DNA from: Chitinophagaceae bacterium | GTDB taxonomy: Bacteria > Bacteroidota > Bacteroidia > Chitinophagales > Chitinophagaceae | Assembly (NCBI GenBank): GCA_016786525.1 | Contig: JAEUVW010000069.1 | Location: 1-8,021 of the forward strand | Direction of reading: 5' to 3' | Length of the DNA stretch: 8,021 nt | In this document: positions 1 through 6,571 of the stretch, one piece after another | How positions within the stretch are numbered: the first letter of the stretch is position 1 | Layout of the letters: the number at the start of each line of letters is the position of its first letter | Program-made: the position numbers and the translations under genes | The notes under the pieces: model-generated | What the model was told of the DNA's origin: nothing | What the model saw: the letters and a program-made list of their open reading frames with translations, nothing else | Database searches by the model: none

Positions 1-505
1 TATACACCACGGCGATCTGGAAACGAAGGATACCCACTGTCCAGGCCGGAACAGTCAAGCGCCTGAGCTGCGGGCGGAAACGGACATCCAATGCATAATC
101 CCTGTTGGCGGGCAGCCAGATGAGCAGGAAGGCGACCAGGCTGACAAAATAATAATGGTTGAGGTAGGTGGTGACATCAATGAGCTCCACGTAGGTAAAG
201 GCCAGGAAGAAGAACACAATGGCTACCCGGTACAGCAGGCCCAGTACGATCATCAGGGCAGAAAGGGCAAGGCCCAAAAAAAGCAGGTGCATCCCCGTAG
301 CACTCAAGGGCTGCACCCACTCAAAACCCTGGTAGGTAAAATGAAATTTGGGAAGGATATAGACGGTATCGACCCAGCCGCGCCACCAGAAGCGCAGAAT
401 ACTCAGCAACATCAGCGAACCGAAGGCGATACGAAAACTCACCAGTGGCGCTATCGGAACCTGCTTTTGCCAGTCTGCTGTAAAGGCTTTACCGGGTAAA
501 CTCAT
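1..505 (-). CDS. HTTM-domain membrane protein (vitamin K-dependent gamma-carboxylase-like), 3' end outside window
   Basis: The minus strand is open from an ATG at 505 to the left edge, giving the first 168 residues of a larger protein. Several hydrophobic, probably membrane-spanning segments are visible (about residues 22-38, 73-106, 118-131 and 154-168). The stretch LNHYYFVSLVAFLL (115-128) followed by LPANRDYALDV (131-141) and an ILRFQIAVVY segment (159-168) resembles the HTTM core shared with human gamma-glutamyl carboxylase, where the corresponding region reads NHSYLYGLLAF and then DANRYW. His117 probably aligns with GGCX His160. The next block, which holds the catalytic lysine in GGCX, is beyond the window. 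The start is supported by AAAGG nine bases upstream and by lying 12 bp after the imelysin stop, so the two are probably co-transcribed. Bacterial HTTM proteins near imelysins are suspected iron-uptake components, but their reaction is unknown. Family call good; function inferred. Confidence 0.85.
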   Translation of the reverse strand, partial: MSLPGKAFTADWQKQVPIAPLVSFRIAFGSLMLLSILRFWWRGWVDTVYILPKFHFTYQGFEWVQPLSATGMHLLFLGLALSALMIVLGLLYRVAIVFFFLAFTYVELIDVTTYLNHYYFVSLVAFLLIWLPANRDYALDVRFRPQLRRLTVPAWTVGILRFQIAVVY

Positions 506-517
506 TGCAGGCAGCCT

Positions 518-1636
518 TTAGTCGCCGTCGTTGTCCATGAACGTGATCTGTACCGCTGTTGCAGAAGCAACGTCAGTTTTGAGCAGCGTCAGGAGTTTTT
601 GAATTTCTTTATATGCCGCATCAACTTTGGATGCCTGTGCCGTAAAGGCCTCAGACATGGGGTCGGGTATCGCTTGCACAGCCGCAATGGCAACATCAAA
701 TTGCGCGAGCACATCGGTGTTCAACGAGGCCTGTTTCAAAGCGACCAGGTAATCCGAAATGCCTTTACCGCTGCCGTTAGCAGTGTATAGTTTTTTCAGG
801 CTGCTGAGGTTTTCCACCGCCAGTGCAGCGGAAATGCCCGCATAGTAAGCTTCACATTTCGTTGCAAATACTTTCCCGCCGGATTGCTTGCCAAAAGGCC
901 AGCCGATGCGTGGCCCTTTTAACAGGTCCATCTGGTAGGCCAGCTGGTTGACAATGTTGCCAATAGGGCTGCCCACATTGGTTTGTGTGTTGCCGATAAA
1001 GGTGCTGCGATAAGCGGCACTCCAGTCTCCCGCCACTTTGTCGATCAGGCTTTTCATCCGGGCCAGTACATCGTTGATATATTTCGCCCGTTTGGTATCC
1101 ATTTTTGAAAGGGCATCAGAACCGAACAGCAGGTAGTTTAATGCCGGGAAACCCTGTGCATAAAAGGAGCTGCGGCTCATCGTGCTTAAGTTATAACTGC
1201 CTGTTTCGATATTGTTGCTGATCGCAGCAGTATCTACAGAAAAACCGGTCAGTTCACCATCTGTATTGAAATTGTAATCGAGGTTGCCGGAAAAATTCAT
1301 GAAAACATCGAGCGCCACATTTTCGGCGGGGCCGAACTGAAAGCCGCTGATGCGCTCATACTGCAGGTGTGCTTCAGTGTAGGCTGTCTTCAAAGCCGCC
1401 TGCGTGCCTGCTGAGGGTGTGGCAACGAAGGCATCTGTTGCGGTTTGCAGCGCAGTGAGTTTTTGCTGCATATCCGTATAAGCCGGGATGATCATATTGT
1501 CAGCATACTGTGTCAGCATCGCTGTCTTATCAAAGCCGTTTGTTCCGGGTTTCTTGTTATTGTTGTCCGTAGACTTGTTGCAGGAAAACAGGAGCACCGG
1601 GACGGCGAGCAGGGACAGGAAAAACTTCTTTCTCAT
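518..1636 (-). CDS. Imelysin-family (EfeO/IrpA-like, M75) periplasmic lipoprotein
   Basis: A 372-residue protein from ATG at 1636. The N-terminus MRKKFFLSLLAVPVLLFSC is a lipoprotein signal with the lipidated Cys at 19, followed by a polar linker rich in Asn, Lys and Asp. An in-frame TTG at 1660 would add eight residues before the basic signal start and is less likely. The mature part carries imelysin hallmarks: an N-terminal IIPAY helix (about 50-53), YERISGFQFGP (93-103), QGFPALNYLLFG (161-172) and GPRIGWPFG in the C-terminal half. Imelysins are helical two-domain proteins tied to bacterial iron uptake. The family motif GxHxxE reads GFPALN here (162-167), so the usual His and Glu are missing and peptidase activity is not expected. 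It lies downstream of DUF4856, with a terminator-like hairpin between them, and 12 bp ahead of the HTTM gene. Family call firm; iron role inferred from family and context. Confidence 0.9.
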   Translation of the reverse strand: MRKKFFLSLLAVPVLLFSCNKSTDNNNKKPGTNGFDKTAMLTQYADNMIIPAYTDMQQKLTALQTATDAFVATPSAGTQAALKTAYTEAHLQYERISGFQFGPAENVALDVFMNFSGNLDYNFNTDGELTGFSVDTAAISNNIETGSYNLSTMSRSSFYAQGFPALNYLLFGSDALSKMDTKRAKYINDVLARMKSLIDKVAGDWSAAYRSTFIGNTQTNVGSPIGNIVNQLAYQMDLLKGPRIGWPFGKQSGGKVFATKCEAYYAGISAALAVENLSSLKKLYTANGSGKGISDYLVALKQASLNTDVLAQFDVAIAAVQAIPDPMSEAFTAQASKVDAAYKEIQKLLTLLKTDVASATAVQITFMDNDGD

Positions 1637-1673
1637 CGGGAGCTTTTTAAGAAATGGCAAAATTAGGTATTGG

Positions 1674-1715
1674 TCAAAACAAAACGCCCAGTATTAACAA
1701 GAATACTGAGCGTTT
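1674..1715 (-). terminator. Intercistronic intrinsic terminator between DUF4856 and imelysin genes
   Basis: On the minus strand a 14-bp stem (arms 1702-1715 and 1682-1695, one G-U pair) closes a 6-base loop and runs straight into TTTTGTTTT. It begins about 30 bases after the DUF4856 stop and ends about 40 bases before the imelysin start. Stem strength and U-tract suit a rho-independent terminator. Read in the plus direction the stem has a mismatch and lacks a T-run, so the minus orientation is preferred. If termination is partial, it lowers expression of the two downstream genes relative to DUF4856. Confidence 0.8.
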
Positions 1716-1744
1716 GTTACAAATAAATCCGTTCAGCAATGATC

Positions 1745-2830
1745 TTATAAACCGTAAGTGGATTTAAGAATGCTTTGCGCTTCTTTCAGATCCGTAAAGT
1801 CACCTTGCAACAGATCATAGAAGTTCTTGTGAATGATGGTATTCAGTTTTTCAAAATTGGCGGCAGTCAGTTTGCTGTTTGCAGGGCGGTATTTCAGCGC
1901 AGCAATAAATCCGAAGCCTTCAGACAGTCCGTGCAGTTGAGAACCATAGTTGCCGATAGAAGAAGTCGCTGTCGGTGACGTAACATAGTTCAGTGCAGCA
2001 GCAGCAGCCAGTTGTTCCCATTTAGCCAGGATGATATCGATTTGCGCGTCACGTACTTTCACATCATATCCACCGATTGCAGCACGTCCGGTCAGGAAAG
2101 CGTTGAAGATCGTTCCGCCTGCCTGGATCGCTTTACCCCTTTCAGCAAGGTAACCACCCCACAGCAAAGGCCTGTTGGCATCTGAGCTTGCGTAAGTTTT
2201 GGAAGAATCGTAATCTGCCGGTACAGAGAGGTAGCCGAAAGCAGCATCCCATTTAGCCTGGGCAGCAGCAGTATCCGATGCTTTCAGACTTTTCACGCTG
2301 GTCAGGATGTTCACCGCTTCTTTGAACAGCAAAGCGCCCATCGTTCCTTTTGTAAAGGCTTGTCCGTACTCCAGGCCACGGGGACCTACTACGATCTTAT
2401 TAGGACTGCGGGGTACAAAACCACCTGTTCCGTTTGCAGCGGTAGCACCGTTGTTGTAGATCAGCACACTGTCAGCATAAGCTTTGTACAAAGCAGCATC
2501 TGAAGTCAGGCTGCTGATGTTGAAACCTGATGTATTCAAAGCCGCATCAGAGAAAGGGCTGGCCGTGTTAGTGAACATGTTGTTCAACACAGTTTGATCC
2601 AGGGCTACAGTCGTGGAACCGGAATTGGCTTTTTTCAGGTAAGCGTCGATCTCTACAGTCATTTTTACCGCTTGCGTCGATTTTGCATAGCTGGCGTTGG
2701 AGAAATTGTAGGTAGCAGGTACCGTATACGCCTTTACCGAAGGGTCAGAAGGCTTGTTTTCGTCTTTTTTACAAGAAGTAACAGACAGTGCGGCGAACAG
2801 GACGCCGGCAGCGAGTATTTGTTTGTTCAT
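1745..2830 (-). CDS. DUF4856 domain lipoprotein
   Basis: A 361-residue protein from ATG at 2830. The signal MNKQILAAGVLFAALSVTSC ends in a clear lipobox with lipidated Cys20. The mature N-terminus KKDENK resembles the lysine-plus-acidic-pair export signal described for surface-exposed lipoproteins in some Bacteroidota, so it may face outwards. The body is helical and alanine-rich. Features typical of DUF4856 are GLEYGQAFTKGTMGALLFKEAV-like sequence around 152-173, WEQLAAAAALNYV (271-283) and LHGLSEGFGFIAALKY (299-314). The function of DUF4856 is not established. Such proteins are commonly found beside imelysin lipoproteins, as here, and a metal-binding or partner role is an inference. It is the first gene of the minus-strand cluster, with a -7 box about 27 bases upstream of the ATG and a terminator hairpin just after its stop. 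Confidence 0.85.
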   Translation of the reverse strand: MNKQILAAGVLFAALSVTSCKKDENKPSDPSVKAYTVPATYNFSNASYAKSTQAVKMTVEIDAYLKKANSGSTTVALDQTVLNNMFTNTASPFSDAALNTSGFNISSLTSDAALYKAYADSVLIYNNGATAANGTGGFVPRSPNKIVVGPRGLEYGQAFTKGTMGALLFKEAVNILTSVKSLKASDTAAAQAKWDAAFGYLSVPADYDSSKTYASSDANRPLLWGGYLAERGKAIQAGGTIFNAFLTGRAAIGGYDVKVRDAQIDIILAKWEQLAAAAALNYVTSPTATSSIGNYGSQLHGLSEGFGFIAALKYRPANSKLTAANFEKLNTIIHKNFYDLLQGDFTDLKEAQSILKSTYGL

Positions 2831-2856
2831 TTAGGAATGGAGCATTTTATTGGGCG

Positions 2857-2864
2857 CAAAAGTA
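2857..2864 (-). promoter_or_regulatory. Bacteroidota -7 box (TACTTTTG) for the DUF4856 gene
   Basis: The minus strand reads TACTTTTG, an exact match to the Bacteroidota sigma consensus TAnnTTTG. It lies 26 bases before the ATG at 2830 and would give a leader of roughly 20 bases. I see no convincing TTG -33 element at the expected spacing, so initiation may depend on an activator. Confidence 0.6.
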
Positions 2865-2865
2865 G

Positions 2866-2880
2866 CCGAGCCCGGTTCGG
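2866..2880. promoter_or_regulatory. Imperfect palindrome beside the DUF4856 -7 box, possible operator
   Basis: The 15 bases CCGAGCCCGGTTCGG form an inverted repeat with six of seven pairs matching around a central C. They abut the -7 box on its upstream side, so a bound protein would sit in the promoter spacer. No known operator consensus, Fur included, is recognised here. A chance GC-rich palindrome is possible. Confidence 0.3.
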
Positions 2881-2892
2881 TATGCTTGCATC

Positions 2893-2922
2893 ATCGGGAA
2901 ATCGGCTTTCAAAATCGGGAAA
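2893..2922. repeat. Direct repeat ATCGGGAAA, two copies 21 bp apart
   Basis: ATCGGGAAA occurs at 2893-2901 and 2914-2922, with a further ATCGG at 2901-2905. The 21-bp period is two helical turns, and the copies lie about 30-60 bases upstream of the DUF4856 -7 box. They could be an activator site, but this is unproven. Confidence 0.3.
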
Positions 2923-2980
2923 AACCTTGCTGGTACTGCTCTTTTGTCACAGAAAAGTCTTGTTATGGACTGGCGAGCCG

Positions 2981-3023
2981 AAAAACAGAAAGACCTATAA
3001 TGTTTAAAAAAACATTATAGGTC
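2981..3023 (-). terminator. Intrinsic terminator of the dihydroorotase gene
   Basis: A perfect 14-bp inverted repeat (2992-3005 and 3010-3023) with a 4-base loop lies 31 bases after the dihydroorotase stop. On the minus strand it is followed by TTTCTGTTTTT, as expected for rho-independent termination. The stem is AT-rich in the middle but long and without mismatch. It insulates pyrC from the DUF4856 cluster. Confidence 0.85.
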
Positions 3024-3053
3024 CGCAATAGGGTACTTACAGTCAAAATCTTC

Positions 3054-4385
3054 TTAAGCCCGGTCGAACTGCAGGCGCATTCCGTTGCTGCCTTCAACAA
3101 TCCGGCCGTTTTCATAGACCACATGGCCATTGACCAGGGTATGGGTGATGCTGGCGGGGAAACGCATACCTTCCATCGGGCTCCAGCCGCATTTATACAG
3201 GATATTCTCTTTTTCAACAGTATAGGCCTGCTTCAGGTCTACCAGTACCAGGTCGGCATAATACCCTTCGCGGATATAGCCGCGGTCTTTTACCTGGAAG
3301 CAGATTGCCGGGGCATGTGCCATTTTCTGCACCACTTTTTCAAGGCTGATCCGGCCTTGCTGTACATAGTCCAGCATCAGCAGCAGGGAGTGTTGTACCA
3401 GGGGCAGGCCGGCAGGAGCCTGCGCATAGGCTTGTTGCTTTTCATCCCAGGTATGGGGAGCGTGGTCGGTAGCAATGATGTCCAGCCTGTCGTCCAGTAA
3501 GGCCTCCCAGAGGGCTGCTTTGTTTTCCGGCGCTTTGATGGCAGGGTTGCATTTGATCTGGTTGCCCAGGCGGGTGTAATCGTCTGCGGTAAAGTGCAGG
3601 TGGTGTACACAGACCTCGTTGGTGATGCGTTTCTGGTCCAGCGGCATCATATTGCTGAACAATTGCAGCTCGCGTGCCGTGCTGATGTGCAGGATGTGCA
3701 GGCGGGTATCATTTTGCTTGGCCAGCTGGATGGCGGAAAAAGAGCTTTCAAAGCAGGCTTCCGCATCGCGGATCAGCGGGTGAAAAGAAGCATGGTCCGC
3801 ATCCGGATATTTCAGCTTGTTGGCAGCAATCACGCGTTCATCTTCACAATGGGTAGCGATCAGCATTTCTGCATCGCCGAAAATCTTGTTCAGTACTACA
3901 TAGTTGTCGACCAGCATGCTGCCCGTGCTTGATCCCATAAAGATCTTGATGCCGGCTACTTCGTTTTTCTTTTTATTCGTCTTCAATACTTCTTCCACGT
4001 TTTCATTGCTCACGCCCATGAAGAAGGAGTAGTTGGCCAGCGAAGTGTTGGCGCCGATACTGTACTTTTCCTCAAGCAAACCCTGCGTCAGCGCGGCCGG
4101 CACGGTATTCGGCATTTCCATAAAAGAAGTGGTGCCACCTGCTACGGCAGCACGCGACTCGGTATAGATATTTGCTTTGTGCGTCAGGCCCGGTTCGCGG
4201 AAATGTACCTGGTCATCAATCACGCCGGGCAGCAAATGCAGGCCTTCTGCGTTGATCTCCCGGGCGCCCTGCACTTCAATATGCGGTGCGATCCTTTCTA
4301 TCCTTCCGTTCCTGATGAGCAGGTCGGATACAAATTGTTTTCCTTCGTTGACTATTGTGGCTTGTTTAATAAGGACTGGTGTCAT
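3054..4385 (-). CDS. pyrC: Dihydroorotase, amidohydrolase superfamily (type I-like)
   Basis: A 443-residue cytosolic enzyme that interconverts N-carbamoyl-aspartate and dihydroorotate, the third step of UMP synthesis. The amidohydrolase barrel is complete. The metal/substrate motif is DDQVHFREPG (57-66), followed by a GIKIFMGSSTG segment with Lys147 where carboxylated lysines sit in related enzymes, then ATHCED (177-182, His179), LHILHIS (229-235, His233) and the catalytic IATDHAPHT (304-312, Asp307). The tail returns to the small beta domain (GYYADLVLVDL, 374-384). The usual HxH of the first motif is QVH here: Gln59 replaces the first His. I recall this variant as common in Bacteroidota orthologues. 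Length is normal. Start at ATG 4385 is favoured because the protein begins at the expected first strand; no Shine-Dalgarno is seen. It is a single-gene unit with its own terminator, divergent from remB. Confidence 0.93.
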   Translation of the reverse strand: MTPVLIKQATIVNEGKQFVSDLLIRNGRIERIAPHIEVQGAREINAEGLHLLPGVIDDQVHFREPGLTHKANIYTESRAAVAGGTTSFMEMPNTVPAALTQGLLEEKYSIGANTSLANYSFFMGVSNENVEEVLKTNKKKNEVAGIKIFMGSSTGSMLVDNYVVLNKIFGDAEMLIATHCEDERVIAANKLKYPDADHASFHPLIRDAEACFESSFSAIQLAKQNDTRLHILHISTARELQLFSNMMPLDQKRITNEVCVHHLHFTADDYTRLGNQIKCNPAIKAPENKAALWEALLDDRLDIIATDHAPHTWDEKQQAYAQAPAGLPLVQHSLLLMLDYVQQGRISLEKVVQKMAHAPAICFQVKDRGYIREGYYADLVLVDLKQAYTVEKENILYKCGWSPMEGMRFPASITHTLVNGHVVYENGRIVEGSNGMRLQFDRA

Positions 4386-4413
4386 ATTTGCGGTTAAGTA
4401 TGTAAAAAATCAC

Positions 4414-4437
4414 TGTACTTTTGGGCAAATTAGTACA
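4414..4437. promoter_or_regulatory. Divergent pyrC/remB control region with inverted repeat TGTACT-N12-AGTACA
   Basis: Only 72 bp separate the two divergent start codons. A 6-bp inverted repeat, TGTACT at 4414-4419 and AGTACA at 4432-4437, frames this core. The plus-strand -7 box lies inside it, and a weaker minus-strand candidate, TAATTTG (complement of 4426-4432, one base short in the spacer), faces dihydroorotase. The two boxes are so close that polymerase could probably serve only one direction at a time. Confidence 0.4.
4416..4423 (+). promoter_or_regulatory. Bacteroidota -7 box (TACTTTTG) for the remB operon
   Basis: An exact TAnnTTTG match 34 bases before the ATG at 4458, identical to the box in front of DUF4856. 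The expected start of transcription is near 4430, giving an AT-rich leader of about 28 bases without a Shine-Dalgarno. A -33 TTG at ideal spacing is not visible. Confidence 0.6.
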
Positions 4438-4457
4438 AGTATCTAAAACAATCCGTA

Positions 4458-6191
4458 ATGGTTAAAAAATTACTGTTCATTACAGCAATGGGTGCCGGTC
4501 TTCTGAATACTGCGAAGGCCCAATCCACCTACCTGCAGTTGGGAGAAGATGAGTACCACCTGCTGGACAGGCTCGAAACAAAATCCGGTACCCTGGATGA
4601 CAGTCTTTTCCTGGGTATGCAGCCCGTAAGCAGGAAAAGTGCAGTAAACTACCTGGAACGCCTGTTGCAGCAGGAGCCGCACGACGGTAATTTTGTGCTT
4701 TATAAAACAGACCGGTACCAGATGGAGCATGCCGTGTCCATCAGCGGAGAATGGAAAACAAACGAAGAAATACCGGGAGATGGTAATGGCAGGGCTACCC
4801 CTTCAAAGCGCCCCTGGTTCAATACTTTTTACCGTTATCAGCCGGACTTTTATTCGGTGTATACGCGCAATTTTTTCCTGGCTGTGAATCCCGTGATCAG
4901 CGCCCAGGTGATGCGCGAACAGTATACAACGGGCACCGTAACGAAAAACGATAACCTGTTTGCCAGCAGCCGGGGTGTGGAACTGCGGGGGCACATCGCC
5001 AATAAGATCGGCTTTTATACCTATGTGACCGACAACCAGGAGCAGCCGAACGCTTATGTGGCAGACTGGATCATGAAAAACCAGGCTGTGCCGGGAGCGG
5101 ATTATTTCCAGAACAATCCCGGTTCGAAAACCTACGACTACATACAGGCCCGCGGCTATATTGACTTTGCCATCGTTAAAAAGTATGTGACCGCTACCAT
5201 GGGTTACGACAAGAATTTTATCGGCGATGGCATCAGGAGCCTGTTCCTGAGCGACTTTTCGGCCAGCAGCTCTTTTGTAAAACTCAATACGAAGATCTGG
5301 AAACTCAATTACCAGAACCTGTACTCCGAGATCATCCCTCCCTATGAGCGGGGCGCGGACAGGCAGTTGCCGGTAAAATACTCCACCACGCATTACCTGA
5401 GTGCCAATGTTACCCGCTGGCTGAACCTGGGCCTGTTTGAAAATGTGATCTTCCAGCGTGCCGACCATTATTCCTTCGGTTACCTGAACCCGATCATCTT
5501 TTTCCGCGCGATTGAACGCGGGTATGGCAGCCCGGACAATGTCAACCTCGGCTTCAGTGCCAAGGTGATCCCGGTAAAGGGGGTACAATTGTACGGGCAA
5601 TTGTTCCTGGATGAGTTCCGTTCCAAAGAGCTGTTTGGCAGCAAGAAATGGTGGGGCAATAAATATGGCGTGCAATTGGGCGCTAAGTACTTCGATGCGT
5701 TTACAATCAAAAACCTGGACCTGCAGGCAGAGCTGAATATGGTGCGGCCCTACGCTTACTCCCATTCAGACAGTGTTACCAATTACAGCCATTACAACCA
5801 ACCGATCGCACATCCCCTGGGGGCGGGTTTTGTAGAAGTCATCGGCCTGGCCAATTACCGTCCCGTCAAAAACCTGTTGCTGACCGGCAAGGTAATGTTT
5901 TATAAACGCGGTGTAGATACCGGAGGCCTGAATTACGGCAACGATATCTTCCGCAGCTACAATACACTGGCGAAGCAATACGGTGTGGAGATGATCAACG
6001 GGCTGCAGGCCAATTGCCAGCTGGCCAGCCTGAATGCCAGCTACAAGATCGCGGAGCGTTTGTTTTTCGACTTGGGCTTTATTTACCGCCGGTACAGCTA
6101 CGAAAACAATTATTTACCCGAGCAAAAATCATTGAGCATCTATAGCGGTCTGCGCCTGAATATTGCACGCCGCGCCTATGACTTTATGTAA
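4458..6191 (+). CDS. remB: RemB / capsule-assembly Wzi-like outer-membrane beta-barrel protein
   Basis: A 577-residue protein with a Sec signal peptide (MVKKLLFITAMGAGLLNTAKA, cleavage after Ala21). The mature protein is rich in alternating aromatic and polar strands, as in outer-membrane barrels. Hallmarks of the Wzi-like/RemB family include a periplasmic N-terminal helical part (MQPVSRKSAVNYLERLL, 54-70), LRGHIANKIGFYTYVTDNQ (176-194) and GYDKNFIGDGIRSLFLSDF (249-267). Wzi is an outer-membrane lectin that anchors capsule. RemB was identified in Flavobacterium johnsoniae as a surface protein important for gliding. Which role applies here cannot be told from sequence. The gene starts a plus-strand operon; the VOC gene begins 4 bp after its stop. 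The protein ends in AYDFM, so the usual terminal aromatic is one residue from the end. Family call good, symbol tentative. Confidence 0.8.
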   Translation: MVKKLLFITAMGAGLLNTAKAQSTYLQLGEDEYHLLDRLETKSGTLDDSLFLGMQPVSRKSAVNYLERLLQQEPHDGNFVLYKTDRYQMEHAVSISGEWKTNEEIPGDGNGRATPSKRPWFNTFYRYQPDFYSVYTRNFFLAVNPVISAQVMREQYTTGTVTKNDNLFASSRGVELRGHIANKIGFYTYVTDNQEQPNAYVADWIMKNQAVPGADYFQNNPGSKTYDYIQARGYIDFAIVKKYVTATMGYDKNFIGDGIRSLFLSDFSASSSFVKLNTKIWKLNYQNLYSEIIPPYERGADRQLPVKYSTTHYLSANVTRWLNLGLFENVIFQRADHYSFGYLNPIIFFRAIERGYGSPDNVNLGFSAKVIPVKGVQLYGQLFLDEFRSKELFGSKKWWGNKYGVQLGAKYFDAFTIKNLDLQAELNMVRPYAYSHSDSVTNYSHYNQPIAHPLGAGFVEVIGLANYRPVKNLLLTGKVMFYKRGVDTGGLNYGNDIFRSYNTLAKQYGVEMINGLQANCQLASLNASYKIAERLFFDLGFIYRRYSYENNYLPEQKSLSIYSGLRLNIARRAYDFM

Positions 6192-6195
6192 ACTG

Positions 6196-6570
6196 ATGAT
6201 GGACTTCTCACTCTGCCGCCTGATCCTGTATGTACAGGATGTCGCTTTGCTTACTGCGTTCTACAGCGGGCACTTTGGCCTGAACTGCATAGAATCGATA
6301 CCCGGCGAATGGGCTGTACTGCAATCCGGAGATTTTGCACTGGCATTGCACCGGGTTGGCCCGGAGTACCGGGAAACTGCGCCTGGTAAAGGCAGCAACG
6401 CCAAAATCGTGTTCCAAACCCGCCAGGATCTTGCCGGCTTACAGGAAAGATTCGTTGCAGGTGGCGTACAGGTGGGCGCCATCAAATCATACGAAGGGTT
6501 TGACTACCGCTTGCTGGACGGTACAGATCCGGAAGGCAATGTGTTCCAGCTCATGCAAAAAATACAATAA
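6196..6570 (+). CDS. VOC-superfamily (glyoxalase/bleomycin-resistance fold) protein
   Basis: A 124-residue protein with one complete VOC module made of two beta-alpha-beta-beta-beta halves. The first half opens with CRLILYVQDVALLTAFYSGHFGL (7-29) and the second closes with DGTDPEGNVFQLMQ (108-121), the familiar DPxGN turn. In metal-binding members the last strand usually carries Glu (DPDGNxxEL); here it is Gln118, and the first-strand ligand position is not His, so metal binding is doubtful. Substrate is unknown. The start is ambiguous: ATG at 6196, the next ATG at 6199, or an ATG at 6178 that overlaps the remB end. 6196 avoids the overlap and fits the first strand. It sits 4 bp after remB and 1 bp before nadD, implying translational coupling, though no functional link is obvious. 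Confidence 0.82.
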   Translation: MMDFSLCRLILYVQDVALLTAFYSGHFGLNCIESIPGEWAVLQSGDFALALHRVGPEYRETAPGKGSNAKIVFQTRQDLAGLQERFVAGGVQVGAIKSYEGFDYRLLDGTDPEGNVFQLMQKIQ

Positions 6571-6571
6571 C

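Noticed and set aside
155..499. Open plus-strand frame of 114 codons
   Set aside because: It lies opposite the HTTM gene, is highly polar with many Gln and Lys, resembles no family, and is best explained as the complement of the membrane-protein codons.
1637..1660. TTG start for imelysin adding MPFLKKLP
   Set aside because: The ATG at 1636 begins a compact basic lipoprotein signal of ordinary length; the TTG form would place extra residues before it.
2831..2990. Fur box upstream of the DUF4856 gene
   Set aside because: An iron-controlled site was expected from the gene content, but no sequence resembling the known 19-bp Fur consensus was found.
4803..5765. Long minus-strand frame of 320 codons opposite remB
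   Set aside because: The plus-strand frame has a signal peptide and family motifs, whereas the antisense product has no recognisable domain. Long antisense frames arise easily from GC-rich third positions.
6335..6571. N-terminal extension of nadD into the VOC gene
   Set aside because: NadD proteins begin just before the GSFNPIHNGH motif. The extension is the VOC coding sequence read in a different frame, so the GTG at 6572 is preferred.
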